Positions 1-7,419 of a stretch of 34,226 bases of DNA are shown here, one piece after another. Source of the DNA: Candidatus Pacearchaeota archaeon (GTDB lineage Archaea; Nanobdellota; Nanobdellia; Pacearchaeales; GW2011-AR1); the NCBI GenBank assembly GCA_016181895.1, contig JACOYL010000003.1, positions 1 to 34,226 of the forward strand. Reading direction: 5' to 3'. The position numbers and the translations under genes were made by a program. Each line of letters starts with the position of its first letter. The stretch's first letter is position 1. The notes beneath the pieces are model-generated. The model had not been told where the DNA came from. It made no database searches and worked only from the letters and a program-made list of their open reading frames with translations.

Positions 1-1
1 T

Positions 2-64
2 TCAATAGGAGCGGATTTTGACAGAGTTTTTGATTATGTGAGAAATCAAGATTTTCATCATTAA
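2..64 (+). CDS. C-terminal end of an upstream protein (partial)
   Basis: The frame starting at base 2 is open from the window edge and ends at a TAA at 62-64. It encodes a tail reading SIGADFDRVFDYVRNQDFHH. The composition (acidic and aromatic residues, no low complexity) looks like real coding sequence, and a hairpin follows immediately, as expected at a gene end. The family cannot be named from 20 residues. Confidence 0.55.
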   Translation, partial: SIGADFDRVFDYVRNQDFHH

Positions 65-68
65 GACG

Positions 69-88
69 CCGTTGGCTTTAGCCAACGG
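69..88 (+). terminator. Perfect 8-bp hairpin between convergent genes
   Basis: CCGTTGGC, a TTTA loop, then the exact complement GCCAACGG. It lies five bases after the stop of the upstream + strand gene and 16 bases beyond the stop of the convergent - strand gene. No long U tract follows, so it may be a transcript 3'-end stabiliser or a bidirectional terminator rather than a classical intrinsic terminator. Confidence 0.5.
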
Positions 89-104
89 AGTACGTCACAG
101 TTTG

Positions 105-488
105 TTATTCGGAATATTTTTCTAATACAAATCCTCTGCCACTAATTTTTTTATAATCTTCAAGATGCCTTTCTATAATCCCCTTTACTTCTTCATCCCT
201 GTAATATGCAGCGGTATAATTATATCCCGTTCTTCCGTCATTTATTGAAAAAATATCCCTTATTTCAGGGTTTGCTCCAAAAAATCCTCGTGGTATTCTA
301 TTAACTAATGTAACAGTCGGACAGTCCCAATGCTCATATTTCTTTTTCTCGGGATGATAAATTTCAATTGTTAAAATTCCCCCGTATAATGGTGAAAGAT
401 CTCTCTTTAAATTATCGACAAGTTCCCTTACATGTTCGTCCATTATTTCCGGTTCCTTCTCTTTTTTTCTTGTTCCAAAAATTCCCAT
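105..488 (-). CDS. Hypothetical protein, 127 aa
   Basis: I recognise no family. The protein is soluble and mixed alpha/beta: a basic N-terminus (MGIFGTRKKEKEPE), a central segment rich in aromatic residues and prolines (around residues 40-90), and a helical C-terminus. No signal peptide or membrane segment is seen. The ATG at 488 is supported by a TATA-like TTTTATAAAAG about 24 nt upstream, the leaderless geometry seen across the window. It lies just downstream of tRNA-Val on the same strand but has its own TATA element, so it is probably transcribed independently. Confidence 0.7.
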   Translation of the reverse strand: MGIFGTRKKEKEPEIMDEHVRELVDNLKRDLSPLYGGILTIEIYHPEKKKYEHWDCPTVTLVNRIPRGFFGANPEIRDIFSINDGRTGYNYTAAYYRDEEVKGIIERHLEDYKKISGRGFVLEKYSE

Positions 489-525
489 AGTCCCATCAAG
501 AAAAATCTTTTATAAAACTTCCTAA

Positions 526-596
526 TGGTCCGTGGAGGAATCGGACCTCCGCTTCCTCGGTGTAAACGAGGTGTTCTGCCATTAGACTAACGGACC
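526..596 (-). tRNA. tRNA-Val(UAC)
   Basis: On the - strand the 7-bp acceptor stem GGTCCGT/ACGGACC closes a cloverleaf with a D arm, a 5-bp anticodon stem CCTCG/CGAGG and loop TTTACAC, giving anticodon TAC (valine GUA, with wobble). The T arm contains GGTCCGATTCC-type sequence. The discriminator base is A and no CCA is encoded, as is common in archaea. There is no intron. AT-rich TATA-like sequence lies upstream at about 616-628. Confidence 0.93.
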
Positions 597-654
597 TTGA
601 AAAACTAAAAATAAAATAAGTTAAAAGGCTTTCTGTCACTACTTTGTTAGAAAA

Positions 655-664
655 CTTTTAAAAG
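655..664 (+). promoter_or_regulatory. TATA box for the 686 gene
   Basis: The palindromic CTTTTAAAAG is centred about 26 nt before the ATG at 686. Archaeal TATA boxes lie about 25-27 nt before the transcription start, so the mRNA should begin at or next to the start codon (leaderless). Confidence 0.65.
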
Positions 665-685
665 CCATTTATTCATCAATTTATC

Positions 686-2488
686 ATGAAAAACGACGAA
701 AATCCCGATTCCAGAAATGAAATTCCGGAAATGGCTCTTGACAACAAATACAATGCCAAGAAAATTCCCGCTCAGGAAATGTCGGAAATGCAGAAGGAAA
801 TGGAAAAAACCAAGAAAGAACTGGAAAAATTAAAATCCGCGATTTTGAAAAAATTTTCTTTCATACAATCAATCTCCGTTTTGCCTCCGCAGTCGATAAA
901 GATTTTCATTCAGGAAGAGGAAGTTCCGAAGGAAACCGAGAAGCACATTCATCTTCTCGTGGTAATTCCGGAGGAAAAATTCAAGGAAGTCCAGAAAATA
1001 AAAAAAGAAATCGTTGCAGAGGTTGAAAAAACAAAGCAGAAAATCTGGCTTCATTTGAAAACTCCCGTTGATGTTTTTGAAATCTGCCTTGATTCAAAAT
1101 TTGAAATGGCTTCCGCGATTGCAATGTCTTTTCCCCTTCACGACAAGGGATTTCTCGGAGCCTTGAGAGTCGCGGAAATCCACAAGTCCTTGGTTTTGCA
1201 AAAATTCGAGAGATATGTTGTTTCTTATGTCGTCGCCGGCAGTCTTGTTAGAGGAGAGGCTGTGAAGACAAGCGACGTCGATATTTTCATTGTCATCAAC
1301 GATACCGATGTAAAGAGAATGCCCCGCGTCGAATTGAAGGAAAGATTGAGGGCGATAATTTTCCAGTACATAAATGAGGCCGGTGCTCTCGCAGGAGTGA
1401 AAAACAAGCTTTCTCCGCAGGTTTACCTGCTTACCGAATTTTGGGAATCTGTAAAAGACGCGCAGCCTGTTATTTTTACTTTCATCAGGGACGGAATTCC
1501 TCTTTATGACAGGGGCACGTTCATGCCTTGGAAAGCGCTCTTGAAAATGGGAAAACTTAAACCGAGTCCGGAAGCCATTGATATGTTCATGTCAATGGGG
1601 GACAAAACAGTCAAGAGGGCAAAACTCGCATTGCTTGACATTTTGATTCACGACGTTTATTGGGGCGTTTTGACTCCGAGCCAGGCATTGATAATGCTCT
1701 ACGGCTTACCTCCTCCGACGCCAAAACAAACAGTAAGGGAAATGGAAAAAATATTTTTGGAAAAGGAAAAAATGCTCGAGAAAAAATACATAACAATTCT
1801 TGAAAAAATAGTCGGATTGTACAAGGATTACGAGCATGAGAAATTGAAGGAAATCAGCGGAACAGAAATTGACAAATTGCTGAAGGATACAGAGGACTAT
1901 TTGAAAAGACTCAAGGAATTGAGGGAACAGATTGAAAAAAGAACGCAGGAAAAAACAATCGAGCAGATTTACGAAGATGTTTTTTCATTGCTTGAAACAA
2001 TTCTCGGAAAAAAATCGCAGGAAAAAATCATTTCGGATTTTGAATCGCAGATTGTAAGAACCGGAAAACTTCCCGAGCATTCCATAAGGACATTAAGGGA
2101 CATTGTCAATGCAAGAACGGAATTCAAGAAGGGAAAATCAAACAGCCACAAGATAGAAGAGGCGAGAAAAAGCTCTGCTATTTTGATGAATGAATTGATT
2201 GATTATTCCCAAAGAAAAGACCTGGCTGTTTTGGACAAGACAAAAATGCGCCTCAAATATTCTCATGACGGAAAAGAAAAGTTTGCGGAATTGATTGCGG
2301 CAAACGGAAACGTTTTTTTGATAAAGGAAAATCAGATTAAAAGAATCACAAACAAAATCGAAAATTCAAATCTTGAAGAACTTTCCCATGCTGTCGACGA
2401 GCAAAAGGCAAAAAAGAACGTCGAATTCAATTCCCATGTTTTTGAATTGCTGAAAAAAGAACTCGGAAGTTTTGAAGTTGTTTTGTAA
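686..2488 (+). CDS. Large nucleotidyltransferase-fold protein with coiled coils
   Basis: A 600-residue protein with a polymerase-beta/MNT-type nucleotidyltransferase signature: AGS at 184-186, then DVD at 197-199 (GS-x10-DxD), the metal-binding pattern of this superfamily. Residues 30-55 and roughly 345-430 are Lys/Glu-rich and predicted coiled coil. A helical block follows the catalytic core (around 290-345), ending in a PPPTP turn. The C-terminal ~170 residues are helical and charged. The same core order, including IRDG, a G-x-F-x-P block, GK-x-K and PE-x-I, recurs in the protein at 5085-6395, so the two are paralogues. Substrate is unknown: such folds modify tRNA, proteins or small molecules, or act as MNT antitoxins, and no HEPN R-x4-6-H partner motif is visible here. 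Leaderless promoter; the next ORF starts after a TAA-A-ATG junction. Confidence 0.85.
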   Translation: MKNDENPDSRNEIPEMALDNKYNAKKIPAQEMSEMQKEMEKTKKELEKLKSAILKKFSFIQSISVLPPQSIKIFIQEEEVPKETEKHIHLLVVIPEEKFKEVQKIKKEIVAEVEKTKQKIWLHLKTPVDVFEICLDSKFEMASAIAMSFPLHDKGFLGALRVAEIHKSLVLQKFERYVVSYVVAGSLVRGEAVKTSDVDIFIVINDTDVKRMPRVELKERLRAIIFQYINEAGALAGVKNKLSPQVYLLTEFWESVKDAQPVIFTFIRDGIPLYDRGTFMPWKALLKMGKLKPSPEAIDMFMSMGDKTVKRAKLALLDILIHDVYWGVLTPSQALIMLYGLPPPTPKQTVREMEKIFLEKEKMLEKKYITILEKIVGLYKDYEHEKLKEISGTEIDKLLKDTEDYLKRLKELREQIEKRTQEKTIEQIYEDVFSLLETILGKKSQEKIISDFESQIVRTGKLPEHSIRTLRDIVNARTEFKKGKSNSHKIEEARKSSAILMNELIDYSQRKDLAVLDKTKMRLKYSHDGKEKFAELIAANGNVFLIKENQIKRITNKIENSNLEELSHAVDEQKAKKNVEFNSHVFELLKKELGSFEVVL

Positions 2489-2489
2489 A

Positions 2490-2819
2490 ATGTCGCGGTT
2501 TAATGAAAACGAGAGAACTTTAATTTTCAGATTATATAACAATAATCCCAATGCTTCTGAAGTTTCAAGACGATCATTAGAAAAAATAGGAAGAAAAATT
2601 TCTGAAAGGGGAATTTTAAGGTTTTTAAGAAGAAATGGCATTGAAACATTTCAATGGGGAAAACCTCCGAGAATTGATGATGAAACTTTAGAGGAACATT
2701 TCCATAAATATGAAAATTTGGATATTGTTCAAGCCGCGAAAAAAACAGCGGCAGAACTTGGCTACAAAACTTATCTTACTATAAAACGACGTTGGGGATA
2801 TATGGGATTGATTCATTAG
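2490..2819 (+). CDS. Small helical, probably DNA-binding protein
   Basis: A 109-residue basic helical protein. I chose the ATG at 2490 because it sits one base after the preceding TAA (TAA-A-ATG junction), a recurrent coupling signature in this window; a TTG six codons earlier is possible but overlaps the upstream gene. The N-terminal half (NENERTLIFRLYNNN...) resembles a helix-turn-helix. The C-terminal half contains AAKKTAAELGYKTYLTIKRR, which matches the C-terminus of the next gene product (AAKLASQKYGYTYAAFQIRW). Target and role are unknown; a transcriptional regulator or a remnant of a mobile-element HTH protein are both possible. Confidence 0.65.
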   Translation: MSRFNENERTLIFRLYNNNPNASEVSRRSLEKIGRKISERGILRFLRRNGIETFQWGKPPRIDDETLEEHFHKYENLDIVQAAKKTAAELGYKTYLTIKRRWGYMGLIH

Positions 2820-2848
2820 TTTTAAAAACTCTTAATTTGAGAATTTTT

Positions 2849-3046
2849 ATGATTAAAAATTTGGAAAGAAAAATTGATCATCGTGGCGGGATGAGGCACG
2901 GAAAAACAGACGATGAATATAAGAAAATATTCGATGAATTTGATGGAAATGAAAATCATATATTTGCCGCAAAACTAGCATCTCAAAAATATGGGTATAC
3001 ATACGCCGCGTTTCAAATTCGTTGGAAAAGAATGAATCTAATATAA
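2849..3046 (+). CDS. Small HTH-like protein, paralogue of its upstream neighbour
   Basis: A 65-residue protein from the ATG at 2849. That start is supported by a TATA-like GTTTTAAAAACTC about 24 nt upstream, which overlaps the end of the previous gene, so it can be transcribed independently. Residues 20-65 align by eye with the C-terminal half of the 2490-2819 product: DDE at the beginning, an Ala-rich helix, a G-Y turn, then R/K-x-R-W and a terminal GLI/NLI. This looks like a single HTH unit, duplicated and truncated. Function is unknown. Confidence 0.6.
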   Translation: MIKNLERKIDHRGGMRHGKTDDEYKKIFDEFDGNENHIFAAKLASQKYGYTYAAFQIRWKRMNLI

Positions 3047-3100
3047 TTCAATCTTACCAATTTCAAAAAACTTTAAAAACCGATTTCTCAATTAATTAAA

Positions 3101-3361
3101 ATGGTATCTGGAAAAGTAATTCAGTTTCGTCGTGGAAGGCATACGATTCACGAGAGGCATTTTCTTGTTGAGTTGGAAGGAGTTTCAAAGAAATCCGAGG
3201 CTGAAAAATTCGTTGGTCGGATTTTGGAATGGAAATCCCCTGCTGGAAAAATAATAAAAGGCAAGATCGCGGCGGCTCACGGAAATAAGGGAATTGTCAG
3301 AGCAATATTTGAAAAAGGATTGCCGGGGCAATCCATAACAACTAAAGTTGAAGTAAAATAA
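3101..3361 (+). CDS. rpl35ae: Ribosomal protein eL33 (L35Ae)
   Basis: An 86-residue protein with the L35Ae pattern along its length: a start of the form GKVIQFRRGRHTIHERH, a central VGRILEWKSP-x-GK-x-IKGKI block, the HGNKGIVRAIFEKGLPGQ segment, and a terminal V-x-V. Length is normal for archaeal eL33, a large-subunit protein shared only by archaea and eukaryotes. A TATA-like ACTTTAAAAACC is centred about 27 nt before the ATG, so it is probably the leaderless first gene of a four-gene operon reaching uL16, with one-base spacers between all genes. Confidence 0.95.
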   Translation: MVSGKVIQFRRGRHTIHERHFLVELEGVSKKSEAEKFVGRILEWKSPAGKIIKGKIAAAHGNKGIVRAIFEKGLPGQSITTKVEVK

Positions 3362-3362
3362 A

Positions 3363-3590
3363 ATGATGCAAAAAATCTCAAAACACGGTTTGCTTAAAAT
3401 TTTGGTTAAGGAAGAAAGAGAAGTAAGAATAAAGTTTAATGGAACCGATGAGATATTTCAGGGAAAAATTGAATACAAAAACAATGGCTCAAATCCAGGT
3501 TATTATATTGGAGACAAGCAAATTCCTGTAAAAAAAATCATGTCTCCAGTAAGAATGTATAATGGAATTGTGCAATTGGAGTTGAAATAA
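3363..3590 (+). CDS. Small basic protein in ribosomal operon
   Basis: A 75-residue protein (ATG at 3363, or the next codon ATG at 3366) following eL33 by one base. I recognise no family. It begins with a short amphipathic helix and continues as alternating beta-like segments with the signature SNPGYYIGDKQIPVKKI around residues 42-58. The same NPGYYI-x3-Q-x-PV pattern occurs in the next gene, so the two are tandem paralogues. Position between two large-subunit proteins suggests a ribosome- or RNA-associated role (inference only). Confidence 0.8.
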   Translation: MMQKISKHGLLKILVKEEREVRIKFNGTDEIFQGKIEYKNNGSNPGYYIGDKQIPVKKIMSPVRMYNGIVQLELK

Positions 3591-3591
3591 A

Positions 3592-3858
3592 ATGGCTGGA
3601 GGAAGACAAAAAATTGCGATGAGGGAATTTTTAAGAAGTTTATTGGAAAAACAAGTGGATTTGATAGTTCATAAAAACGGCAAAGAAAAAATCGTGACAG
3701 GAATATTAAAAACGAGAGATTCCGGAATGAATCCGGGTTATTATATTGACAGAACCCAATTTCCCGTTTTAGGAATCAGGAGAGATACAAATCTTAGAAC
3801 AGTTCATTTTTATCCGGATAAAATCAAAGTTCCATATAGATGGAGGATATTAAATTAA
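3592..3858 (+). CDS. Second small basic protein in ribosomal operon, paralogue of 3363 gene
   Basis: An 88-residue basic protein, one base after its neighbour and one base before uL16, each through TAA-A-ATG. It shares with the upstream product an N-terminal helix ending in a basic/acidic stretch, a G-x-I/L-K/x segment and the hallmark MNPGYYIDRTQFPV near residues 44-57. It has a longer, basic and aromatic C-terminus (KVPYRWRILN). A small SH3/OB-like RNA-binding barrel is conceivable from the strand pattern, but no family is recognised. Confidence 0.8.
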   Translation: MAGGRQKIAMREFLRSLLEKQVDLIVHKNGKEKIVTGILKTRDSGMNPGYYIDRTQFPVLGIRRDTNLRTVHFYPDKIKVPYRWRILN

Positions 3859-3859
3859 A

Positions 3860-4402
3860 ATGTCCCTAAGAAAAGCGTCCGCATATTCAAAGAAGCATGT
3901 TGTTGCGTATACGAGAATAAGCAGGAAAAAAGGAAAGGCTTTCGTGAAAGTCGTTCCGCCGCAAAAAATCGTCAAGTTCACGATGGGAAACGAGCAGGGA
4001 TTCAGGGATGGAAAGTTCCCGTATCATTATTCTGTTTTTGCCGATGAAAACTGCCAGATAAGGCACAATTCTTTGGAGGCATGCAGGCAGTATATCAACA
4101 AGCGGCTTGAAACCGACTTTGCAGGGCAATATTTCTTTCGCGTGATTCCTTTTCCACACCACATCCAACGCGAGAACAAAATGCTTACCGGTGCTGGAGC
4201 GGACAGGATGCAAACCGGAATGCAGTTGTCATTCGGAAAAGCAACGGGAAAGGCGGCGATTGTGAAAAAAGGAAGCGGGATTTTTTTCATCGCAACGCAA
4301 ACAGAGAAGGCGATGCAACTTGCCAGAGGATTGTTTCACAAAGTCAAGCCGAAATTGCCTTGCAGGACAAGAACTATTTCTGAAGTTGTGAAAGAGCAAT
4401 AA
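3860..4402 (+). CDS. rpl10e: Ribosomal protein uL16 (L10e)
   Basis: A 180-residue protein of the archaeal/eukaryotic L10e (uL16) family, the large-subunit protein near the peptidyl-transferase centre and the 5S-proximal tRNA sites. Visible signatures: the basic N-terminus with AYTRISRKKGKAF, the MGN motif, NSLEACRQYINKRLE, the FFRVIPFPHHIQREN stretch, and the flexible-loop region MLTGAGADRMQTGMQLSFGK. Length is normal. It is the last gene of the eL33 operon; a gap of 72 bases follows before the next promoter. Confidence 0.96.
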   Translation: MSLRKASAYSKKHVVAYTRISRKKGKAFVKVVPPQKIVKFTMGNEQGFRDGKFPYHYSVFADENCQIRHNSLEACRQYINKRLETDFAGQYFFRVIPFPHHIQRENKMLTGAGADRMQTGMQLSFGKATGKAAIVKKGSGIFFIATQTEKAMQLARGLFHKVKPKLPCRTRTISEVVKEQ

Positions 4403-4474
4403 GAAGTAATTGACACTCCTTTCAAGTAAATACAAAAAAGAAAGATTTATAAAGTTCTTTTTTGAGATTTTGAT

Positions 4475-5095
4475 ATGAGAAATTTAGAATCAACAGTGAG
4501 CAAAACTACAGAATTCCTATTGGAAAATAATATGGTTCGTGTAGCTGCTACTGCAGTAAATCGTGGAGATTATGATACTGCTAAAGGCGCCTTGGCGCTT
4601 CACGCAAGAAATTTGGGAGCTGAAGTATACAGGGAAATAGAACCTTATCTTAAATTTGCAAGTCCTGAAGCTGTTGAAAATGTTACAAAGGACAAATTCA
4701 AGCATTATTCTGACGTCCTTAACAGCGCAACTATGCTGGAACTATTCAATTACTTTAGTCATACTAACGGATTTAATTTGAGTCAGAACTATGAACTGGA
4801 CGAATTAAGAGCCTTGCAGGCAAGAATGTTTATGCATAAAGACAAAACTTTTGGAGAAATTAAAGAGAGGCTAGAGAAAGCAGAAGAAATTATTAAAAAA
4901 TCCCAAACTAAAGGACACCAACTGCCTCCTGGTGCCGTGGAAGAAGCATTTATGATGAGAGATCTTTATAGAGGATATTTTATGGCTGTAAACAAATTAA
5001 TGGAATATGATGTTGCAGCTTTGGAAACGAATGCAAGAAAAACCGCAAACGAAACAGTTCTAAAGAATGTAAGCAGAGACGTTTTTAAGTACTAA
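4475..5095 (+). CDS. Hypothetical helical protein, 206 aa
   Basis: Predicted almost entirely alpha-helical and soluble, with no Cys in the visible motifs and no membrane segment. Heptad-like charged helices lie around residues 125-145 (EIKERLEKAEEIIKKSQ). A TATA-like GATTTATAAAGT is centred about 26 nt upstream of the ATG, so it is a leaderless single gene. It converges with the His-rich nucleotidyltransferase on the other strand, and the last 11 bases overlap. No family recognised. Confidence 0.75.
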   Translation: MRNLESTVSKTTEFLLENNMVRVAATAVNRGDYDTAKGALALHARNLGAEVYREIEPYLKFASPEAVENVTKDKFKHYSDVLNSATMLELFNYFSHTNGFNLSQNYELDELRALQARMFMHKDKTFGEIKERLEKAEEIIKKSQTKGHQLPPGAVEEAFMMRDLYRGYFMAVNKLMEYDVAALETNARKTANETVLKNVSRDVFKY

Positions 5096-6395
5096 TCGCT
5101 TCATCAACAAGTTTTGCCATTACCTGAAGAAATTCATTTGCTCTTTGCTGCCAATCGTCTATTTCAATTCCCTTCAAATCCGTGATTTCCCGATGAACAA
5201 TTTTTTTGTGGAGCAAAAACAAATCGCGATACCACATCACGTATTTAATCTTGAGTTTTCCCGAATTTACAAAATGCGTTTTTAACTCTGCGGGAATGTG
5301 CTCCGGAGAAGGCGGTTGCACGCCGATTGCTATCAAAGCAGCCTGCGATGAATCAACCATACCCCAAAAAAGCCCTTCTATTGCTCCGATTTCAGATGCC
5401 TTGCTTCTCAACAAATGCATCGGCGCCCTTTGCAGCAAACTGTAAATTGATTCCGGCGTGGCTTTGATTTTTCCGTTGACAAGAAGATATTTCAACGGCT
5501 CAAAAAATCCGCCGAAGTCAATCAATGTTTCCCCGTCTCTTATTATGTTTATGACAACAGGATCTCCTCTGAGCAAGTCATCCCACCACGTCGTCAACTT
5601 TATCGTGTTTATGTGCAGTTCCATGTTGTATGGATTTGCCTTGACGATTTTTTCCAATTCATTTCTGTACCATTCAATGAGTTCCTGATCCCATTTTATC
5701 GTCGCATCGTCAAGAATTATTATTACATCTATATCCGAGCCGGAAGTGTTTGATTGCTTTGCCGTCGAGCCGAATAAAACAACCGACTTGATTATCTTGT
5801 TGAATCTTTGATAAACTTTTGTCGCAAAATCCATCGCGATGTCTTTCTCGTCTTTCAGATTGAACGTGGGAAGATTGACTTTCTTGAATTTTGAATTTGT
5901 TTTTTTGGACTTGTGATTTTTTTTATGATGCTCAATTTTTTCCACATACTTTGGATTTTCCGGTTTATGCTCGTGATGTTCAACATGCGGATTTTTTGTT
6001 TGATGCATTTCGTGTTTCATTTCATGATTTTTTTTATGCTTGATATGATGCTCTTGATGCGCGGCATTTTCTCCGCGATGTTTATGTTTCTTGTGTTCAG
6101 CATGATGTGCATGTTTTTTTTCGTGATGTTCTGCTTTATGTCCTGCTTTGTGCTCTGGCTTGTGTTCATGATTTATGCTATGATGCTTGACATGTTTTAT
6201 TTTGTGTTCCGGATGATGTTTCATATGATGAACTTTATGGGGTATATTTTTTGAAGGATGATTTTTCTTGTGCTTGGCGTGATGTTTTTTATGAGTTTGA
6301 TGATGCTTTGATTTATGCTTTCCAAGTTCCTTCACGTCTTTTTCCATTTTTTCCAGAAACCTGTCATGAACTTTGGCTTTTGATTTGTGTTTCAA
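5085..6395 (-). CDS. Nucleotidyltransferase-fold protein with His/Lys-rich N-terminal extension
   Basis: A 436-residue protein in two parts. Residues 1 to about 165 are a low-complexity extension with roughly 45 histidines, mostly as HH, HKK, EHK and KHH units among Lys and Glu. Residues ~175-430 are a nucleotidyltransferase domain: LFGS at 207-210 and DID at 221-223 (GS-x10-DxD), then IRDG near 285-288 and a GGFFEPLKYLL block, as in the protein at 686-2488. The DNA of the extension still reads as a clean single frame. The His-rich arm might bind Zn, Ni or Co, or act as a pH-dependent nucleic-acid or surface tether; that is inference. Catalytic Asp residues are intact, so activity is plausible. 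Transcribed alone, convergent with the 4475 gene. Confidence 0.85.
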   Translation of the reverse strand: MKHKSKAKVHDRFLEKMEKDVKELGKHKSKHHQTHKKHHAKHKKNHPSKNIPHKVHHMKHHPEHKIKHVKHHSINHEHKPEHKAGHKAEHHEKKHAHHAEHKKHKHRGENAAHQEHHIKHKKNHEMKHEMHQTKNPHVEHHEHKPENPKYVEKIEHHKKNHKSKKTNSKFKKVNLPTFNLKDEKDIAMDFATKVYQRFNKIIKSVVLFGSTAKQSNTSGSDIDVIIILDDATIKWDQELIEWYRNELEKIVKANPYNMELHINTIKLTTWWDDLLRGDPVVINIIRDGETLIDFGGFFEPLKYLLVNGKIKATPESIYSLLQRAPMHLLRSKASEIGAIEGLFWGMVDSSQAALIAIGVQPPSPEHIPAELKTHFVNSGKLKIKYVMWYRDLFLLHKKIVHREITDLKGIEIDDWQQRANEFLQVMAKLVDEAIST

Positions 6396-6442
6396 TTTAC
6401 ACCCCTTATTTTAAATATATGTTCTAAAATATATTATGGATT

Positions 6443-7381
6443 TTAGTTTTTAAAACTTCTCCAAAAAAGAAACAAGGCAAAAATTATGGCTATTGTTCCC
6501 GCAATTGCAGCCGAAAAGTTTGCAGTCGTATTTCCTATGATGTTTCCGGTGATTCCTGTTCCTGAAGAAACCAGCAATCCAATTCCGAATATACTAAAAA
6601 TAGAAGCCGCGACTTTGTATCTCTCTGAATAATGTCTTGAACTTTCAAGAAAATCTTCATATCCTCTTCCTATGTTTCTGTTTATTTCACTCACTACGGC
6701 ACGCGCCTTTCTGTTCATTACACCTTTTTCATCAAGCACGTCCATTGCTTCGCGCAACGCCCCCATGTATCTTATAGTCTTGACGGATCTTTTAAGTTTC
6801 GGCATATTATCATAATGCCCCTCAGATTCAAACAATTCATCTATGTTTCTAAATGCCGCGATTAAATCGTCTATGTATTTTTCTCCTTTTAACTCCCTTC
6901 TTGCCAAAAATCCTTTGAAAAATCCAGACTCTGCTTTTTCTTCCAATCCCTTTCTTAAAATTGCGCGTCTTCCATTTGGATCAAGAATCTTTCCGGAAGC
7001 AACATAATCTGAAAGCACTTTTTCTAAATAATCCAACTTTTCTTCGTCGCTTAAATTTTCCTCGTCTTTTTTTTCATAAAGTCTTCTTGCTAATCCATAT
7101 AATTTTTCTTTGTCTATATGCTCGGAAAGGTAATCTCTAATTTTTCTGAATGAAGGATGATGTTCTGTTATCGCGGAAATTCCCCGTTTTATGGAACTTC
7201 CAATAGTTTTTGATTGCTTGTCTTTCCATTTTTTGTAACCTTGAGCGTAACCCTTTGTTCCTTCGTGGTAAGCTTTTCTTACACCATCAATTTCTGAATG
7301 CCTTAATCCACTTCCCAATCTGATCTTTCTGGATCCGATTGCACCCTTTCCTCCTATACGATTTCGCCATATTGCTGCCAT
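6443..7381 (-). CDS. C-terminally membrane-anchored helical protein
   Basis: A 312-residue protein. The first ~250 residues are basic and helical (N-terminus rich in Arg/Gly/Lys, then charged helices). The last ~55 residues hold two hydrophobic segments (about 258-274 and 290-308) separated by a short polar loop containing GITGNIIGN. This suggests a cytoplasmic body tethered by a C-terminal hairpin, ending in a basic tail (WRSFKN). It lies 38 bases after the TIM-barrel gene on the same strand, with a TATA-like AAATTTATTAAAAC between, so it may be co-transcribed or separately initiated. No family recognised. Confidence 0.75.
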   Translation of the reverse strand: MAAIWRNRIGGKGAIGSRKIRLGSGLRHSEIDGVRKAYHEGTKGYAQGYKKWKDKQSKTIGSSIKRGISAITEHHPSFRKIRDYLSEHIDKEKLYGLARRLYEKKDEENLSDEEKLDYLEKVLSDYVASGKILDPNGRRAILRKGLEEKAESGFFKGFLARRELKGEKYIDDLIAAFRNIDELFESEGHYDNMPKLKRSVKTIRYMGALREAMDVLDEKGVMNRKARAVVSEINRNIGRGYEDFLESSRHYSERYKVAASIFSIFGIGLLVSSGTGITGNIIGNTTANFSAAIAGTIAIIFALFLFWRSFKN

Positions 7382-7419
7382 TTTTATTTATTATTTTCTT
7401 GTTTTAATAAATTTATTTT

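Noticed and set aside
686-2488. MNT-HEPN toxin-antitoxin fusion
   Set aside because: The nucleotidyltransferase signature is present, but no R-x4-6-H HEPN motif could be found in the helical region of either paralogue.
5913-6254. A + strand frame encoding a Met/Phe-rich, apparently very hydrophobic protein
   Set aside because: It is the antisense of the His/Lys-rich arm of the nucleotidyltransferase (His codons CAT/CAC read as ATG/GTG, Lys AAA as TTT), so its composition is an artefact.
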